A stretch of 48,167 bases of DNA from contig JACIXS010000419.1 of NCBI GenBank assembly GCA_014360335.1, positions 1 to 48,167 of the forward strand, written 5' to 3'. Both the position numbers and the translations under genes were made by a program. How positions within the stretch are numbered: position 1 is the stretch's first letter; every line of letters begins with the position of its first letter. Shown here piece by piece: positions 25,056-34,607 of this stretch. Source of the stretch: a bacterium. Lineage in GTDB: Bacteria; DUMJ01. Under the pieces are notes generated by a model, which saw only the letters and a program-made list of their open reading frames with translations, made no database searches and was not told the origin of the DNA.

Positions 25056-26810
25056 ATGACCCCAAAGAAAAGAGTAATATCTGCGATTTTAGGTTCCAAA
25101 AGATTAGATAGGATTCCTATAGTGTGTGTAAATCAGACCGCTACTAAGGATCAGTTATCAAGACTTGGTATAAGCTTTTTCGATGCTCATAAAAATCCAG
25201 AAAAGATGGCTAGACTGTCCCTTTCTGCTGTAGAAATTCTTGGATTTGATAATGTAAGAGTCCCCTTCTGTCAGACTGTAGAGGCAGAAGCACTTGGCTG
25301 TAAGATAAGATTTCCTGATGACAGTCTCCCATCTGTTGAGACTCACCCATTCAAGATAGATTCCCCAATAACATTGCCTAGTGACGTCCTATCTAGAGGA
25401 AGAATTCCAGTTGTAATATCAGTAGTAGAGAAACTATCTAAAGAGGTTGGAAAAGAATATCCTGTTGTAGCTGGTATAGTTGGTCCTTTTAGTCTAGCTG
25501 GATATCTCTTGGGACTGAATGATGTTCTAGTTGCATCTATTTCTGATCCTGGGTCTTTAAAGAGATTTCTTGATGTGACCTTAGATTTAGGGATAATTTA
25601 TGGTAAGGCTCTTATTGACGCTGGAGCAGATATTATATGTGTAGAAGATATGAGTGCAAGTACAGAAATGATAAGCCCTCAAGCGTATAAAGATGTGGTT
25701 TTACCTTATCATAAGAGGCTTTTCGAAGAATTGAAATCTGTTATTACCGTCTTACATATATGTGGTAATGTAACTCCAATAATTACATATATGGCAGATA
25801 GTGGAGCAGACGCATTAAGTATAGACCACAAGTTAGACCTTTCTACTGCAATTCAGGTAAAAGATAAAGTGTCCCTAATTGGTAATCTTGATCCAGTAAA
25901 GATATTATTACAAAGTAGTCCTAACGATGTGATAAGCGCTGGAAACAAGGCGTTAGAAGATGGCGTAGATGTGCTAGCTCCGGGCTGTAGTCTGGCATTA
26001 GAGACGCCTACAGAGAATATCAGAGCACTACAGATGGTCTCTCTACCTAAATCGTCCTACACTGTATCTAAAAAAGTGAAGAAGGATATGGAAGTCTTTA
26101 CTAGATACGACCTATATAGAAGAGAAGAGATGGTTAAAAAAAGAGAAGTGGGAAACATCTTAGAAGAGGTAAGAGAAGCAGTAGTAGCTGGTGATAGTAA
26201 GAAGGTTGTAGATTCAGTGAAGAAAGCCTTAGAAATCTATGACCCTATAGAAGTCATAAACAAAGGATTGGTAGAGGGTATTAATATTGTTGGTGAACTC
26301 TGGAACAGTGGGGAATATTTTCTTCCTCAGGTGATTCTCTCTGCAGATGCTATGCAAGTAGGAATAAAGATATGCGAAGAAACAATGGGGAGACCTATAG
26401 AGAAGAAGGGAAGAATTGTTATGCATGTAGCGGAAGGGGATATCCATACTATAGGAAAAGATATAGTTAAGGCATTATTAATAGCATATGGATACGAAGT
26501 GATTGACCTTGGTGTAGATGTCCCTGTAGAAAAGGTAGTAGAGGCGGTTAAGAAGTATAAACCTTGTCTACTTACTGGAAGCGCTCTTATGACTACTACT
26601 ATGTCTGCCTTCCCTAAGATAGCAGAGAGACTAGAGGAAGAAGGGATAGAGGTCCCATTTGCCTGCGGTGGTGGAGCGGTAAATCAAGAATTCTGCGAGA
26701 GTTTTAAATTTGGCATATACGGTGGAAAAGCAATAAATGCCCCATTGATAGCAGAGGCTGCTAGAAGCGGTAAGTCTTGGCAAGAGATAAGAAAGATGTT
26801 TCATAAGTGA
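25056..26810 (+). CDS. Fusion: MtaA-like corrinoid methyltransferase + MtaC-like corrinoid-binding protein
   Basis: A 584-residue protein with two joined parts. Residues about 1-335 are a URO-D/MtaA-type methyltransferase, with zinc-ligand candidates in LHICGN (His about 234, Cys about 236) and [11 protein letters not shown] (Cys about 310). Residues about 370-450 form the helical cap of corrinoid proteins ([19 protein letters not shown]), and about 455-584 form the B12-binding domain with [10 protein letters not shown], whose His (about 464) is the lower cobalt ligand. Normally MtaA and MtaC are separate. The fused protein would accept a methyl group from the MtaB-like enzyme and pass it on to tetrahydrofolate or another acceptor. 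Other methyl substrates cannot be ruled out. Confidence 0.88.
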   Translation: MTPKKRVISAILGSKRLDRIPIVCVNQTATKDQLSRLGISFFDAHKNPEKMARLSLSAVEILGFDNVRVPFCQTVEAEALGCKIRFPDDSLPSVETHPFKIDSPITLPSDVLSRGRIPVVISVVEKLSKEVGKEYPVVAGIVGPFSLAGYLLGLNDVLVASISDPGSLKRFLDVTLDLGIIYGKALIDAGADIICVEDMSASTEMISPQAYKDVVLPYHKRLFEELKSVITVLHICGNVTPIITYMADSGADALSIDHKLDLSTAIQVKDKVSLIGNLDPVKILLQSSPNDVISAGNKALEDGVDVLAPGCSLALETPTENIRALQMVSLPKSSYTVSKKVKKDMEVFTRYDLYRREEMVKKREVGNILEEVREAVVAGDSKKVVDSVKKALEIYDPIEVINKGLVEGINIVGELWNSGEYFLPQVILSADAMQVGIKICEETMGRPIEKKGRIVMHVAEGDIHTIGKDIVKALLIAYGYEVIDLGVDVPVEKVVEAVKKYKPCLLTGSALMTTTMSAFPKIAERLEEEGIEVPFACGGGAVNQEFCESFKFGIYGGKAINAPLIAEAARSGKSWQEIRKMFHK

Positions 26811-26816
26811 TATAAT
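26808..26816 (+). promoter_or_regulatory. Extended -10 promoter of hcp
   Basis: TG-A-TATAAT is built across the stop codon of the preceding gene. No -35 match lies 17 bases upstream, as expected for extended -10 promoters. It could let hcp respond separately from the methyltransferase genes. Confidence 0.5.
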
Positions 26817-26850
26817 AAAGATACGTAAAAAGATAAGGAGGTCTGAGAAA

Positions 26851-28164
26851 ATGACTAATATAGAGAAACTGGATATGTTTTGTTATCAATGCTCTTGGAC
26901 AGTAAATGGAGTAGCCTGTACAGTTAAAGGCGTCTGTGGTAAGGTTCCTACTGTAGCTAGATTACAGGATAATCTACTCTTTGCTATAAAGGGAATAACC
27001 GCTTATTTGTATCATGCTAGAGAGTTAGGTTATACCGATCCTGAGGTTGATGCTTTCCTCTCTGAGGCTTTTTACTCTACTCTTACCAATGTTAACTTTG
27101 ACCCAGAAAAGTTTGTTGCTTTGGCACTTAAGGCTGGTATGATGAATATAAAAACGATGAAACTTCTAAAAACTGCTCATATAGAAAAATACGGGGAACC
27201 TGAACCTACTAAAGTAAGAACCTGGACAGTAAAAGGGAAGGGGATAATTGTTACTGGTCATGGTCTTAAAGCCTTAGAAGAACTTCTAAAACAGACAGAA
27301 GGAACTGGAATAAACGTCTATACCCATTCTGAACTCTTACCAGCACATGGATATCCTGGTTTAAAAAAATATCCTCATCTAGTAGGCAATCTTGGTAAGG
27401 CATGGCATGATCAGAGACAGTTATTTGCTAAATATCCGGTGGCTATACTTGGAACTTCAAACTGTGTTTTAATACCCCAAGAAAGCTATAAAGATAGAAT
27501 GTTTACAACAGGGACTACTGGTTTACCTGGGGTTAAACATATAGATGGGTATGATTTTACTCCTGTTATAGAAAAGGCAAAGTCCTTACCAGACCTAGAA
27601 GATGAACCAGAAGGACAGTATCTAACTACAGGATATTCAAAGTCAGTAATTCTTTCTTTAGCTGAAAAGATTAAATCTTTTGTAGAATCAGGTAAGATAA
27701 AGCATTTCTTCCTAGTGGGTGGTTGCGATGTTCCAATTAAGAAGAGCCAATACTATAGAGAATTTGTTGAAAAACTCCCCAAAGAGACTGTTGTTCTTAC
27801 ACTTGCCTGTGGAAAGTTTAGAATAAATGACCTAAATCTTGGAGATATAGACGGTATTCCTAGATTAATAGACTTAGGACAGTGTAATGATTCTATAGTA
27901 GCTATAGAATTGGTTGAAGCTTTGGCTAATCTATTTAGCGTTGGAATAAATGAATTACCTCTTACTCTTGTTCTAACCTGGATGGAGCAAAAGGCGGTAG
28001 CTATTCTTTGGAGTTTACTTGCTTTAGGCATCAGAGGTATTTATGTCGGACCTATCTTACCAGCATGGGTCAATGAAGATATACTCAAAGTATTACAGTC
28101 TCAATATGATTTAAGGCTTATCTCTGAGCCAGAAGAAGATATAAAGAATATACTCAGAGTATAA
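26851..28164 (+). CDS. hcp: Hybrid-cluster protein (class III, short)
   Basis: A 437-residue prismane/hybrid-cluster protein, shorter than the about 540-residue class I enzymes and so of the class III type found in anaerobic thermophiles and archaea. The N-terminal [4Fe-4S] ligands read CYQC plus two later cysteines (CX2CX8CX5C). Hybrid-cluster ligands are plausible in GTSNCV (about 208-213), VGGCDVP (about 290-296), LACGKF and DLGQCND. The family reduces hydroxylamine or nitric oxide and protects against nitrosative or oxidative stress. AAGGAGG lies 10 bases before the ATG, and a strong terminator follows. Confidence 0.93.
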   Translation: MTNIEKLDMFCYQCSWTVNGVACTVKGVCGKVPTVARLQDNLLFAIKGITAYLYHARELGYTDPEVDAFLSEAFYSTLTNVNFDPEKFVALALKAGMMNIKTMKLLKTAHIEKYGEPEPTKVRTWTVKGKGIIVTGHGLKALEELLKQTEGTGINVYTHSELLPAHGYPGLKKYPHLVGNLGKAWHDQRQLFAKYPVAILGTSNCVLIPQESYKDRMFTTGTTGLPGVKHIDGYDFTPVIEKAKSLPDLEDEPEGQYLTTGYSKSVILSLAEKIKSFVESGKIKHFFLVGGCDVPIKKSQYYREFVEKLPKETVVLTLACGKFRINDLNLGDIDGIPRLIDLGQCNDSIVAIELVEALANLFSVGINELPLTLVLTWMEQKAVAILWSLLALGIRGIYVGPILPAWVNEDILKVLQSQYDLRLISEPEEDIKNILRV

Positions 28165-28182
28165 TTTTACTCTTTGTAATCT

Positions 28183-28219
28183 AAGGCTAGTGCCCTCTAT
28201 ATTAGAGGGTACTAGCCTT
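28183..28219 (+). terminator. Intrinsic terminator of hcp
   Basis: Two 16-base arms (28183-28198 and 28204-28219) with one G-U pair and a five-base loop, followed by a T-rich tract with TTTTTTT. It ends the suf-mta-hcp block. Confidence 0.92.
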
Positions 28220-28243
28220 TATTATTTGCATTTTTTTATTCTA

Positions 28244-28272
28244 TTGTGTTATTCTATTAGTAAATTTAATAA
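28244..28272 (+). promoter_or_regulatory. Promoter of the tldDE operon
   Basis: TTGTGT (28244-28249), 17-base spacer, TAATAA (28267-28272), in the gap between the hcp terminator and tldD. Confidence 0.45.
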
Positions 28273-28348
28273 AAGGGGAGATGATGTTGATTATGGAAGT
28301 CCCTGTTGTTTTTGGGAAAGAAGGGTATAGATTAGTAGGAGTGAAGAT

Positions 28349-29788
28349 ATGAGAGATATAGCTTATATGGCTTTGAATACAGCCCTTGAGTATGGGGCAA
28401 CCTTTTGTGAGGTAAGGGTTATCAAAAGTAGACGGCAGGGGATAAATGTAAAGAATGAATTAGTAGAAGAATTGATAGATAAGGTAGAAGAGGGGATAGG
28501 TATAAGGGTTATAGCTAACGGTTCTTGGGGTTTTGCTGGGACATCCTTCCTAGATAAGAATAATATCATAGAGACCGCAAAGAAGGCAGTTAATATAGCT
28601 CGTGCCAGTAGTTTAACTAAAAAGAGAAACGTAGAGCTTTCTCCTGCTAAAAAGATAATCGCTACTTGGAGCAATCCGGTTAAAATAAACCCATTTGAAG
28701 TCCCTTTAGATAAAAAGGTAAGCCTACTTATTGAGGCGACAAGAATTATGACTAAGGTCAAAGATGTAAAGATAGCAGAAGGAAGTATGGATTTTTGGGA
28801 AACAGAGAAATTTTTTATAAATAGTGAAGGCACAGAAATTTTTCAGCACATAATTGAGAGTGGTGGTGGAATATCAGCCTATGGTATAAGGGAAGGGGAT
28901 GTTCAGAGGAGAAGTTATCCTAATTCTTTTGGTGGACAGTATGAGACTAGAGGTTATGAGTTGATAGAAGAGATAAACCTTCTAGATAACGCCCAAAGAA
29001 TAGCAGAAGAGGCTAGTGCTCTATTAGATGCTCCAGAATGTCCATCTATGGTTACTACACTTATACTTGATGGTTCTCAGGTTGCTTTACAGGTTCATGA
29101 GTCTATTGGTCATCCTACTGAGTTAGATAGGATATTAGGTATGGAGGCAAGCTATGCTGGGACGAGTTTCATATCTGTAAATGATAGAGGCAGACTCAAG
29201 TATGGGTCTAAGATTATGAATATCACTGCAGATGCTACTCTTCCTAACGGTTTAGGTTCCTTCGGTTATGATGATGAAGGGGTACCTGCTCAGAGAATTG
29301 ATATAGTTAAAGAGGGTATTTTAGTTGGTTTCTTAACTAACAGAGAAACTGCTTATGTATTAGGGGAAACCTCTAATGGAACATGCAGAGCTGATGGTTG
29401 GAAGAATATACCTCTTATCAGAATGACTAATATTAATCTTGAACCAGGGACTGGAACTTTGGAAGACCTTATAAAAGATACGGACGAAGGTATTTTTATG
29501 TGTACTAATAAGAGTTGGTCCATAGATGATAAGAGACTAAATTTTCAGTTTGGATTAGAGATAGCTTGGGAGATTAAGAACGGAAAATTAACTAGGATTT
29601 TAAAGAATCCAAACTATACAGGAATCACTCCAGAATTCTGGGGATCTCTAGATGCTGTATGTGGTCCTAGTGAGTGGAAAATATGGGGTGTTCCAAACTG
29701 TGGAAAGGGGCAACCAGGGCAGTTGGCTCATGTGGGGCATGGAACAAGTCCAGCCAGATTTAGGAATGTAAGGGTGGGGGTGAAGTAG
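28349..29788 (+). CDS. tldD: TldD metalloprotease subunit
   Basis: A 479-residue TldD. The zinc motif HESIGH (HExxxH, starting near residue 250) is intact, preceded by LILDGSQVALQ and followed by the conserved ELDRILGMEASYAGTSF. Further family signatures are FGYDDEGVPAQ and the C-terminal CGKGQPGQLAHVGHG. TldD pairs with TldE/PmbA to make a protease that trims unfolded peptides and, in several bacteria, matures ribosomally made peptides. Here the partner follows directly. GGAG is spaced seven bases from the ATG. A link with the SCIFF peptide about 9 kb away is possible but unproven. Confidence 0.94.
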   Translation: MRDIAYMALNTALEYGATFCEVRVIKSRRQGINVKNELVEELIDKVEEGIGIRVIANGSWGFAGTSFLDKNNIIETAKKAVNIARASSLTKKRNVELSPAKKIIATWSNPVKINPFEVPLDKKVSLLIEATRIMTKVKDVKIAEGSMDFWETEKFFINSEGTEIFQHIIESGGGISAYGIREGDVQRRSYPNSFGGQYETRGYELIEEINLLDNAQRIAEEASALLDAPECPSMVTTLILDGSQVALQVHESIGHPTELDRILGMEASYAGTSFISVNDRGRLKYGSKIMNITADATLPNGLGSFGYDDEGVPAQRIDIVKEGILVGFLTNRETAYVLGETSNGTCRADGWKNIPLIRMTNINLEPGTGTLEDLIKDTDEGIFMCTNKSWSIDDKRLNFQFGLEIAWEIKNGKLTRILKNPNYTGITPEFWGSLDAVCGPSEWKIWGVPNCGKGQPGQLAHVGHGTSPARFRNVRVGVK

Positions 29789-31096
29789 ATGTATATGGAC
29801 TCTTTAAGTTATATAATAGACAAAGCTAAGGGGATTGACACAGAGTGTTTTCTTATGTCTAATAGACGTATACTTACTAGATTTGCTAATTCTTACATAC
29901 ATCAGAATGTTTCAGTCGATGAGATGGAGTTATCGATAAGGGTTGTGCTTGATGGTAAGACTGGTAAGGTATCAGTTAACCAACTATCTAAAGATGTTTT
30001 AGATTCTGCACTAAAGAGAGCTACAGAGATAGCTAAGATAACCCCTCCTGATCCAGAGTATTTTGGACTTCCAAATCCTATCCCTGTAGATATCAGAAAG
30101 AAGGAATATCAAGAAATTGATCCAGAAACTTTGGCCAAAAAGGTAAAGGAATTTATTACCGCTACCAATTCCTTAAATGCCTCAGGTGCTTTAGAGGTAA
30201 GTAACATTACAATGGCTATAGTTAACTCAAACGGTATAAGCATAGAGGATAACCTCTTTATGGTTTCTCTAGAAGCGGTGGTCCAAGATGGGGATTCGAG
30301 TGGTTATGTTTATGCGATGGAGAGAAACTTAGAAGATATAGATTTTGTTTCTCTTGCCAAGACTGCTAGTGATAAGGCTAGAAAGGGGCACAACCCTATT
30401 GAATTACCTCCTGGGTACTATACAGTAGTCTTAGAACCTCAGGCGGTAGGCACCCTTATCTCTTTCCTGGGTCTAATGGGTTTTGGAGCGAAGCAGTTTG
30501 AGGAGAAGCGGAGTTTTCTGGTAGGAAAACTGGGTGAAAAGATTACCTCTGATTTGATTAATATATGGGACTATCCTTCACATCCTAAAGCTATAAGTCT
30601 CCCCTTTGATTTTGAAGGTCTTCCTAGAAGAGATGTAATTCTTATAGATAAAGGTGTAGCAAAGAACTTGGTTTACGACTTTAAATATGCTAAGAAAGCA
30701 GGGAAGGAATCTACAGGAAATGCCCTGCCTCAGCCTAATACTGACGGACCAATTCCTTTTAATCTTACCCTTTTACCAGGGAAGAGCTCTTTAGAAGAGA
30801 TGATAACATCAACTAAAAGAGGGATATTGGTTACGAGATTCCATTATACTAATATTGTAGACCCTATTAAAACTATTATTACTGGAATGACTAGAGATGG
30901 AACGTTTTTGATAGAAGATGGAGAAATAGCAACCCCAGTAAAGAATATGAGGTTTACACAGAGTATCTTAGAGGCTTTGAATTCTACAGAGCTTATAGGG
31001 AAAGACCTTTTTAGGGCAGGTGAGCATTTTATTTATCCTACCCTAGTGCCAGCATTAAAGATTAATAGTTTTCAATTTACAGGAGTGACTAGGTAA
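29789..31096 (+). CDS. pmbA: TldE/PmbA protease subunit
   Basis: A 435-residue TldE/PmbA protein starting at the base after the tldD stop. Family segments include RFANSYIHQNVS near residue 31, GYYTVVLEPQAVGTLISFL at about 209-227 and the C-terminal GILVTRFHYTNIVDPI with GMTRDGTFLIEDGEI. TldE lacks the zinc motif and acts as the non-catalytic half of the TldDE heterodimer. The neighbouring ATPase gene starts within its stop codon (one-base overlap). Confidence 0.94.
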   Translation: MYMDSLSYIIDKAKGIDTECFLMSNRRILTRFANSYIHQNVSVDEMELSIRVVLDGKTGKVSVNQLSKDVLDSALKRATEIAKITPPDPEYFGLPNPIPVDIRKKEYQEIDPETLAKKVKEFITATNSLNASGALEVSNITMAIVNSNGISIEDNLFMVSLEAVVQDGDSSGYVYAMERNLEDIDFVSLAKTASDKARKGHNPIELPPGYYTVVLEPQAVGTLISFLGLMGFGAKQFEEKRSFLVGKLGEKITSDLINIWDYPSHPKAISLPFDFEGLPRRDVILIDKGVAKNLVYDFKYAKKAGKESTGNALPQPNTDGPIPFNLTLLPGKSSLEEMITSTKRGILVTRFHYTNIVDPIKTIITGMTRDGTFLIEDGEIATPVKNMRFTQSILEALNSTELIGKDLFRAGEHFIYPTLVPALKINSFQFTGVTR

Positions 31097-31794
31097 TGTT
31101 AAAGATAGAAGGGATCGATGTATATTACGGGGTTATAAGAGCATTAAAAGAGGTATCTTTAACTGTAAATGATGGAGAGATTGTTACCCTTATAGGAGCT
31201 AATGGTGCAGGTAAGACTACTACATTGAAAACCATCTCTGGTCTTATAAGACCTAGAAAAGGTAAGATTACCTTTAACGACTATGATTTGACTAAAATGG
31301 CTCCACATGAAATAGCTAGCTTAGGTATTCTTCAGGTTCCTGAAGGTAGGAGGGTTTTTGGTAATCTTACGGTTATGGAAAATCTACTTATGGGGGCTTA
31401 CCTAAGAAAAGATGATATATCTAAAGACCTGGAATGGGTATTCTCGCTTTTCCCAAGATTGAAAGAGAGACAAAAGCAAAAAGCAGGAACTTTAAGTGGT
31501 GGAGAACAACAGATGTTAGCTATAGCAAGAGCTCTTATGGGTAAGCCAAGTGTGATGTTATTAGACGAACCTTCTTTGGGTTTAGCCCCCTTGTTAGTTC
31601 TCAATATCTTTGAGACTATACAGGAGATAAATAAACAGGGAGTTACTATACTTCTTGTCGAACAGAATGCCTATATGGCTCTTCAGATTGCACATAAGGC
31701 GTATGTTATCGAGACAGGACGGGTGGTTATGGAGGGGACAGGAAAGGAATTACTCAATAATGAAGCAGTTAAAAAGGCATATCTAGGAGGGTGA
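31096..31794 (+). CDS. LivF-like ABC transporter ATPase (orphan)
   Basis: A 232-residue ATPase of the branched-chain amino-acid transporter type (LivF). Walker A is GANGAGKTT (about 34-42), [19 protein letters not shown] is the LivF-specific Q-loop region, the signature is [15 protein letters not shown] and Walker B is [13 protein letters not shown]. LivF normally works with LivG, the permeases LivH/M and a binding protein, none of which is in the window. It overlaps tldE by one base, so it is in that operon. The parent transporter may be encoded elsewhere, or the ATPase may serve another permease. Confidence 0.88.
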   Translation: MLKIEGIDVYYGVIRALKEVSLTVNDGEIVTLIGANGAGKTTTLKTISGLIRPRKGKITFNDYDLTKMAPHEIASLGILQVPEGRRVFGNLTVMENLLMGAYLRKDDISKDLEWVFSLFPRLKERQKQKAGTLSGGEQQMLAIARALMGKPSVMLLDEPSLGLAPLLVLNIFETIQEINKQGVTILLVEQNAYMALQIAHKAYVIETGRVVMEGTGKELLNNEAVKKAYLGG

Positions 31795-31798
31795 TAGT

Positions 31799-32452
31799 AT
31801 GAAGTTCTTTGCTGATACTGCTAATATAGAAGAGATAAAACAGATAAAGAAGTGGGGTTTATTAGATGGGGTAACTACTAACCCTACTATCATATCTAGA
31901 GAGAACAGGCCTTTCAAAGAAGTAGTGATGGATATTTTGAGTATAGTCGATGGACCTGTAAACCTAGAGGTAATAAGCACCGATGCTGAAGGTATGATTA
32001 AGGAAGCAATAAAGTTAGCGAGCTTAGCTCCAAATGTGGTTATAAAGATACCTATGACTACTGAAGGTATTATGGCTGTTAAGGAGCTTTCTAGTAGAGG
32101 TGTAAAGACGAATGTTACCCTTACTTTTTCTCCAACGCAGGCTCTTATAGCAGCAAAAGCTGGAGCTAACTATGTGAGTCCTTTTATCGGTAGATGGGAT
32201 GACATATCTACTGAGGGGATGAAGATAGTAGAAGACATCCTTACTATATTTAATAACTACGGTTATAAGACGGAAGTTATAGTTGCTAGTGTAAGACATC
32301 CTATCCATATATTACAGGCAGCGAGATTAGGGGCACATATAGTTACCGCTCCATTTAAGGTGTTAGAACAGCTCTTTCATCATCCGCTTACCGATATAGG
32401 ACTGAAGAGATTCCTTGAGGATTGGAAAAAAGTTCCAAATCCTGAGTTTTAG
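31799..32452 (+). CDS. Small transaldolase / fructose-6-phosphate aldolase family
   Basis: A 217-residue enzyme of the short transaldolase family (TalC/MipB type). [13 protein letters not shown] and [15 protein letters not shown] open the barrel, the Schiff-base Lys is in [11 protein letters not shown] (near residue 83), and [11 protein letters not shown] and VASVRHP are conserved phosphate-binding segments. These enzymes act in the non-oxidative pentose phosphate pathway or cleave fructose-6-phosphate; the short form alone does not tell which, though transaldolase activity is typical in Bacillota and Thermotogae. It begins four bases after livF, behind AGGAGGGTG, and ends at a terminator. 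Confidence 0.93.
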   Translation: MKFFADTANIEEIKQIKKWGLLDGVTTNPTIISRENRPFKEVVMDILSIVDGPVNLEVISTDAEGMIKEAIKLASLAPNVVIKIPMTTEGIMAVKELSSRGVKTNVTLTFSPTQALIAAKAGANYVSPFIGRWDDISTEGMKIVEDILTIFNNYGYKTEVIVASVRHPIHILQAARLGAHIVTAPFKVLEQLFHHPLTDIGLKRFLEDWKKVPNPEF

Positions 32453-32455
32453 CAT

Positions 32456-32481
32456 CTAAGGGGCTAGACCTAGCCCCTTAG
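32456..32481. terminator. Bidirectional intrinsic terminator
   Basis: A perfect 11-bp stem (32456-32466 and 32471-32481) with a four-base loop, followed on the plus strand by TATATTTTT. The stop codon of the minus-strand ferritin-like gene lies inside the stem. Confidence 0.88.
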
Positions 32482-32955
32482 TATATTTTTGAGATTGGTT
32501 AGCCTGTATATATGGGTCTTCTCTTGGCTTATAATCTCTTTTACTAGATTCTTTTCTCTGTCTTCTAAGCCTTCTAAGATTTCGTAGTAATAGAGAATGG
32601 TATCTTTTTCTATCTGAATAGCTAGTTCTATTGCAGATAACTCAGCTCTTGCGTCTTCTACGAATTCTTTTATCTCTTTTTGATTTTTAAAGACCCTATT
32701 TTCCACTAGAGAGTGAAGATATAGATTAGCTTCTTCCTCATTAAAAGCCTTATCGAATCTTCTTCCTGTTAAGTCTTTATAGATAGACTTAAATACCGCT
32801 ATATGCTCTTTTTCTTCTCCTGCTAGATACCTAAAGATTTCTACAGCTTCCTTGTTTTTAGTCCTATTAGCTAGACTTTCGTAAAAGACTACTCCATCTT
32901 CTTCGATCCTTATAGCTATTTCCAATATCTCTTCCAAAGAATAATTCTTGTTCAT
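32470..32955 (-). CDS. Rubrerythrin/ferritin-like di-iron protein
   Basis: A 161-residue four-helix protein of the ferritin-like superfamily. Iron-ligand patterns appear twice: IRIEEDGVVFYE with EEKEH, and LAIQIEKDTILYYYE with SQEKTH, giving the ExxH pairs expected for a di-iron site. It lacks the rubredoxin domain of full rubrerythrins. Such proteins in anaerobes are thought to handle peroxide or iron, but function is not fixed. AAGGAGG precedes the ATG. A short dyad (ATTCTT-AC-AAGAAT, 32981-32994) overlaps its probable -10. Confidence 0.85.
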   Translation of the reverse strand: MNKNYSLEEILEIAIRIEEDGVVFYESLANRTKNKEAVEIFRYLAGEEKEHIAVFKSIYKDLTGRRFDKAFNEEEANLYLHSLVENRVFKNQKEIKEFVEDARAELSAIELAIQIEKDTILYYYEILEGLEDREKNLVKEIISQEKTHIYRLTNLKNILRG

Positions 32956-33082
32956 AAATTTACCTCCTTAACTTATATTTATTCTTACAAGAATTATACT
33001 CTGTTTTACTTTTATATTCGAACAATTACGAATCTTTCTTCATATCTTCTATATGAGAAAGAAAAAAGGAGGGAAGACGCTT

Positions 33083-33586
33083 ATGGAGAAAGGTAATGTC
33101 AAGAGATGGTTGCCTTATTTAATAGTTGCATTAGTTATAGTAGGTATAGTAATTGCTATCTCTGTTAGAAGAACGCCTACAGAACAGCCTACTGAACAGG
33201 CAACTACTGTGGAAGAGACTACAACAGAAGTAGCTGAAGAGGTCTCTACAGAGATAGCTGAGGAAGAGACTGAGGAGGTAGCTGAAGAGACCTCTGAAGA
33301 GGTCCCTGAAGATCAGGCTGAGTATGACCGTATCCGTGAGATATACTGGGAAGGGGATTACGAGAAGGCTATAGAAGAATACAAGGCATTCTTAGATAAG
33401 TATCCTAATAGTGAATGGGCTGATGATGCTTTGTATGATATAGCCTCCTGCTATGAGTATCTTGGAGATAATGAGAAGGCAATAGAGTATTACCAAAAGG
33501 TAATTGATGAGTATCCTGATACCGACCTAGCAGAAAGTGCCCAGTGGAGTATAGATTATCTTAAAGGACAGGAAGAGGGGAGCTAA
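33083..33586 (+). CDS. Membrane-anchored TPR protein with acidic Thr/Glu linker
   Basis: The ATG at 33083 is preferred because AAGGAGGG ends about nine bases upstream; the ATG at 33053 would place that site inside the gene. The 167-residue product has a cytoplasmic basic end, one membrane helix (about 12-30), a low-complexity linker rich in Thr, Glu and Val (about 35-90), and two TPR-type repeats (EGDYEKAIEEYKAFLDKYPN and a second starting LGDNEKAIEYYQKVI) like the YbgF/outer-membrane-assembly type. The repeats probably lie outside the cytoplasmic membrane and bind a protein partner or cell wall. A hairpin terminator follows. Confidence 0.82.
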   Translation: MEKGNVKRWLPYLIVALVIVGIVIAISVRRTPTEQPTEQATTVEETTTEVAEEVSTEIAEEETEEVAEETSEEVPEDQAEYDRIREIYWEGDYEKAIEEYKAFLDKYPNSEWADDALYDIASCYEYLGDNEKAIEYYQKVIDEYPDTDLAESAQWSIDYLKGQEEGS

Positions 33587-33599
33587 TACATAATATTAT

Positions 33600-33625
33600 C
33601 GGGGTAAGTAAGCAATCTTACCCCG
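33600..33625. terminator. Bidirectional intrinsic terminator
   Basis: A perfect 9-bp GC-rich stem (CGGGGTAAG, 33600-33608, with 33617-33625) and an eight-base loop between converging genes. Confidence 0.82.
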
Positions 33626-34514
33626 AGTTAACTGCTTTTATTTCCTTTCTCAATGCTTCTAAGTATGTTCTAGTTAAAAATATAGTTAAATAGAATCGTT
33701 TATAATTAAAGCTCTTATTGCTTTTCAGAATTCTAATTACTCTTCTTTCGTTTATATATCCGAAACCTGTAAGTATCTGATTTAGAATCCTATGAAACAG
33801 GGTATCCTGAATCATAAGTTTAACTTCAAATGTTGGATATTTTCTGTAAAGATAAACCGCACTTTTAGCCCTCTCCTTTTCTTTTTCTATAAGAGCTTTA
33901 AGATTATTCTCATTAGGTAGTGGCTGATAGTGGTATCCTACTGCGTCTGGAACCTTGACAGAGCTTATACCAAACGATTTAAGTTTTAATCCAAAATCTA
34001 TATCTTCCCACCCATAGACGTTAAATACTTCATCAAATCCCCCAACCTTTATAAATATCTCTCTAGGTATAGAGGCGTTACCTGAAGCAAAGTAGGCATT
34101 GGAAAAATCCAGTATAGAGCCTCTACTAGATAATCCTGCATCTATTTCAGATATTGCTATAACTGGTCCAACCGCTACGATTCCTCCAGGATGATTTTTA
34201 TGAACTTTTACATGGCTACTTATAAAATTAGGAAGAACAAATATATCACTGTCTATAAAGATTATTAATTCTCCTTCGCTTTCTTTTACTCCAAGATTCC
34301 TACAGAAGGCTGGTCCCTTTCTCTCAGATAAAGGAATAAATCTAAAGTTTCTATAGTTAAAGAACTTCTTTAGGACCTCTCTAGTATTGTCCTCGCTCCC
34401 ATCATCTATTACTATTATTTCGTATTGAGAATAGTCTTGATTTAAGATAAGCTCTATACATTTAGAGACAATCCTTTCTCTATTTCTAGTAGGAATAATC
34501 ACGCTAACTTTCAT
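33618..34514 (-). CDS. Glycosyltransferase family 2
   Basis: A GT2 enzyme of 298 residues from the ATG at 34514. It opens MKVSVIIPTRNRERIV, has VIDDGSEDNT (about 40-49) and the metal/nucleotide motif IDSD (about 85-88), then GGFDEVFNVYGWEDIDFGLK (about 158-177), the acceptor-side motif with catalytic acid ED. GT-A enzymes like this transfer sugars from NDP donors to cell-surface glycans. No membrane helices are evident. An in-frame start at 34541 would add nine residues but would place a TATAAT box inside the gene, so the shorter form is preferred; the ribosome site is weak. Confidence 0.88.
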   Translation of the reverse strand: MKVSVIIPTRNRERIVSKCIELILNQDYSQYEIIVIDDGSEDNTREVLKKFFNYRNFRFIPLSERKGPAFCRNLGVKESEGELIIFIDSDIFVLPNFISSHVKVHKNHPGGIVAVGPVIAISEIDAGLSSRGSILDFSNAYFASGNASIPREIFIKVGGFDEVFNVYGWEDIDFGLKLKSFGISSVKVPDAVGYHYQPLPNENNLKALIEKEKERAKSAVYLYRKYPTFEVKLMIQDTLFHRILNQILTGFGYINERRVIRILKSNKSFNYKRFYLTIFLTRTYLEALRKEIKAVNSG

Positions 34515-34523
34515 TTGTAATCC

Positions 34524-34529
34524 ATTATA
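34524..34529 (-). promoter_or_regulatory. -10 box of the GT2 gene
   Basis: TATAAT on the minus strand lies 10 bases before the chosen ATG, so the mRNA leader would be only a few bases. The -35 region is weak. Confidence 0.4.
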
Positions 34530-34607
34530 CCATAATATCAAGGTTTGTATTAGGGTCTTATTTTTGATAGAATAGAGTAGAAAAAAGTCTTATTAGGAGG
34601 ATTGCAC

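Noticed and set aside
28284-28351. 22-codon frame (starting MLIMEVPVVFGK) just before tldD, ending in an ATGA overlap
   Set aside because: It has a purine-rich site and coupling-like overlap, but the likely transcription start falls on that site and the peptide is too short to judge; it may be a leader or a remnant of a hydrolase gene.
28363-28833. 156-codon open frame opposite tldD
   Set aside because: Antisense shadow of tldD; low-complexity Ser/Leu/Ile content and no family resemblance.
32470-32955. Ferritin-like protein as an aldehyde-deformylating oxygenase partner of the acyl-reductase-like fusion
   Set aside because: It is much shorter than that enzyme family (about 230 residues), its ligands fit rubrerythrin-type proteins better, and the enzyme would need oxygen in an apparent anaerobe.
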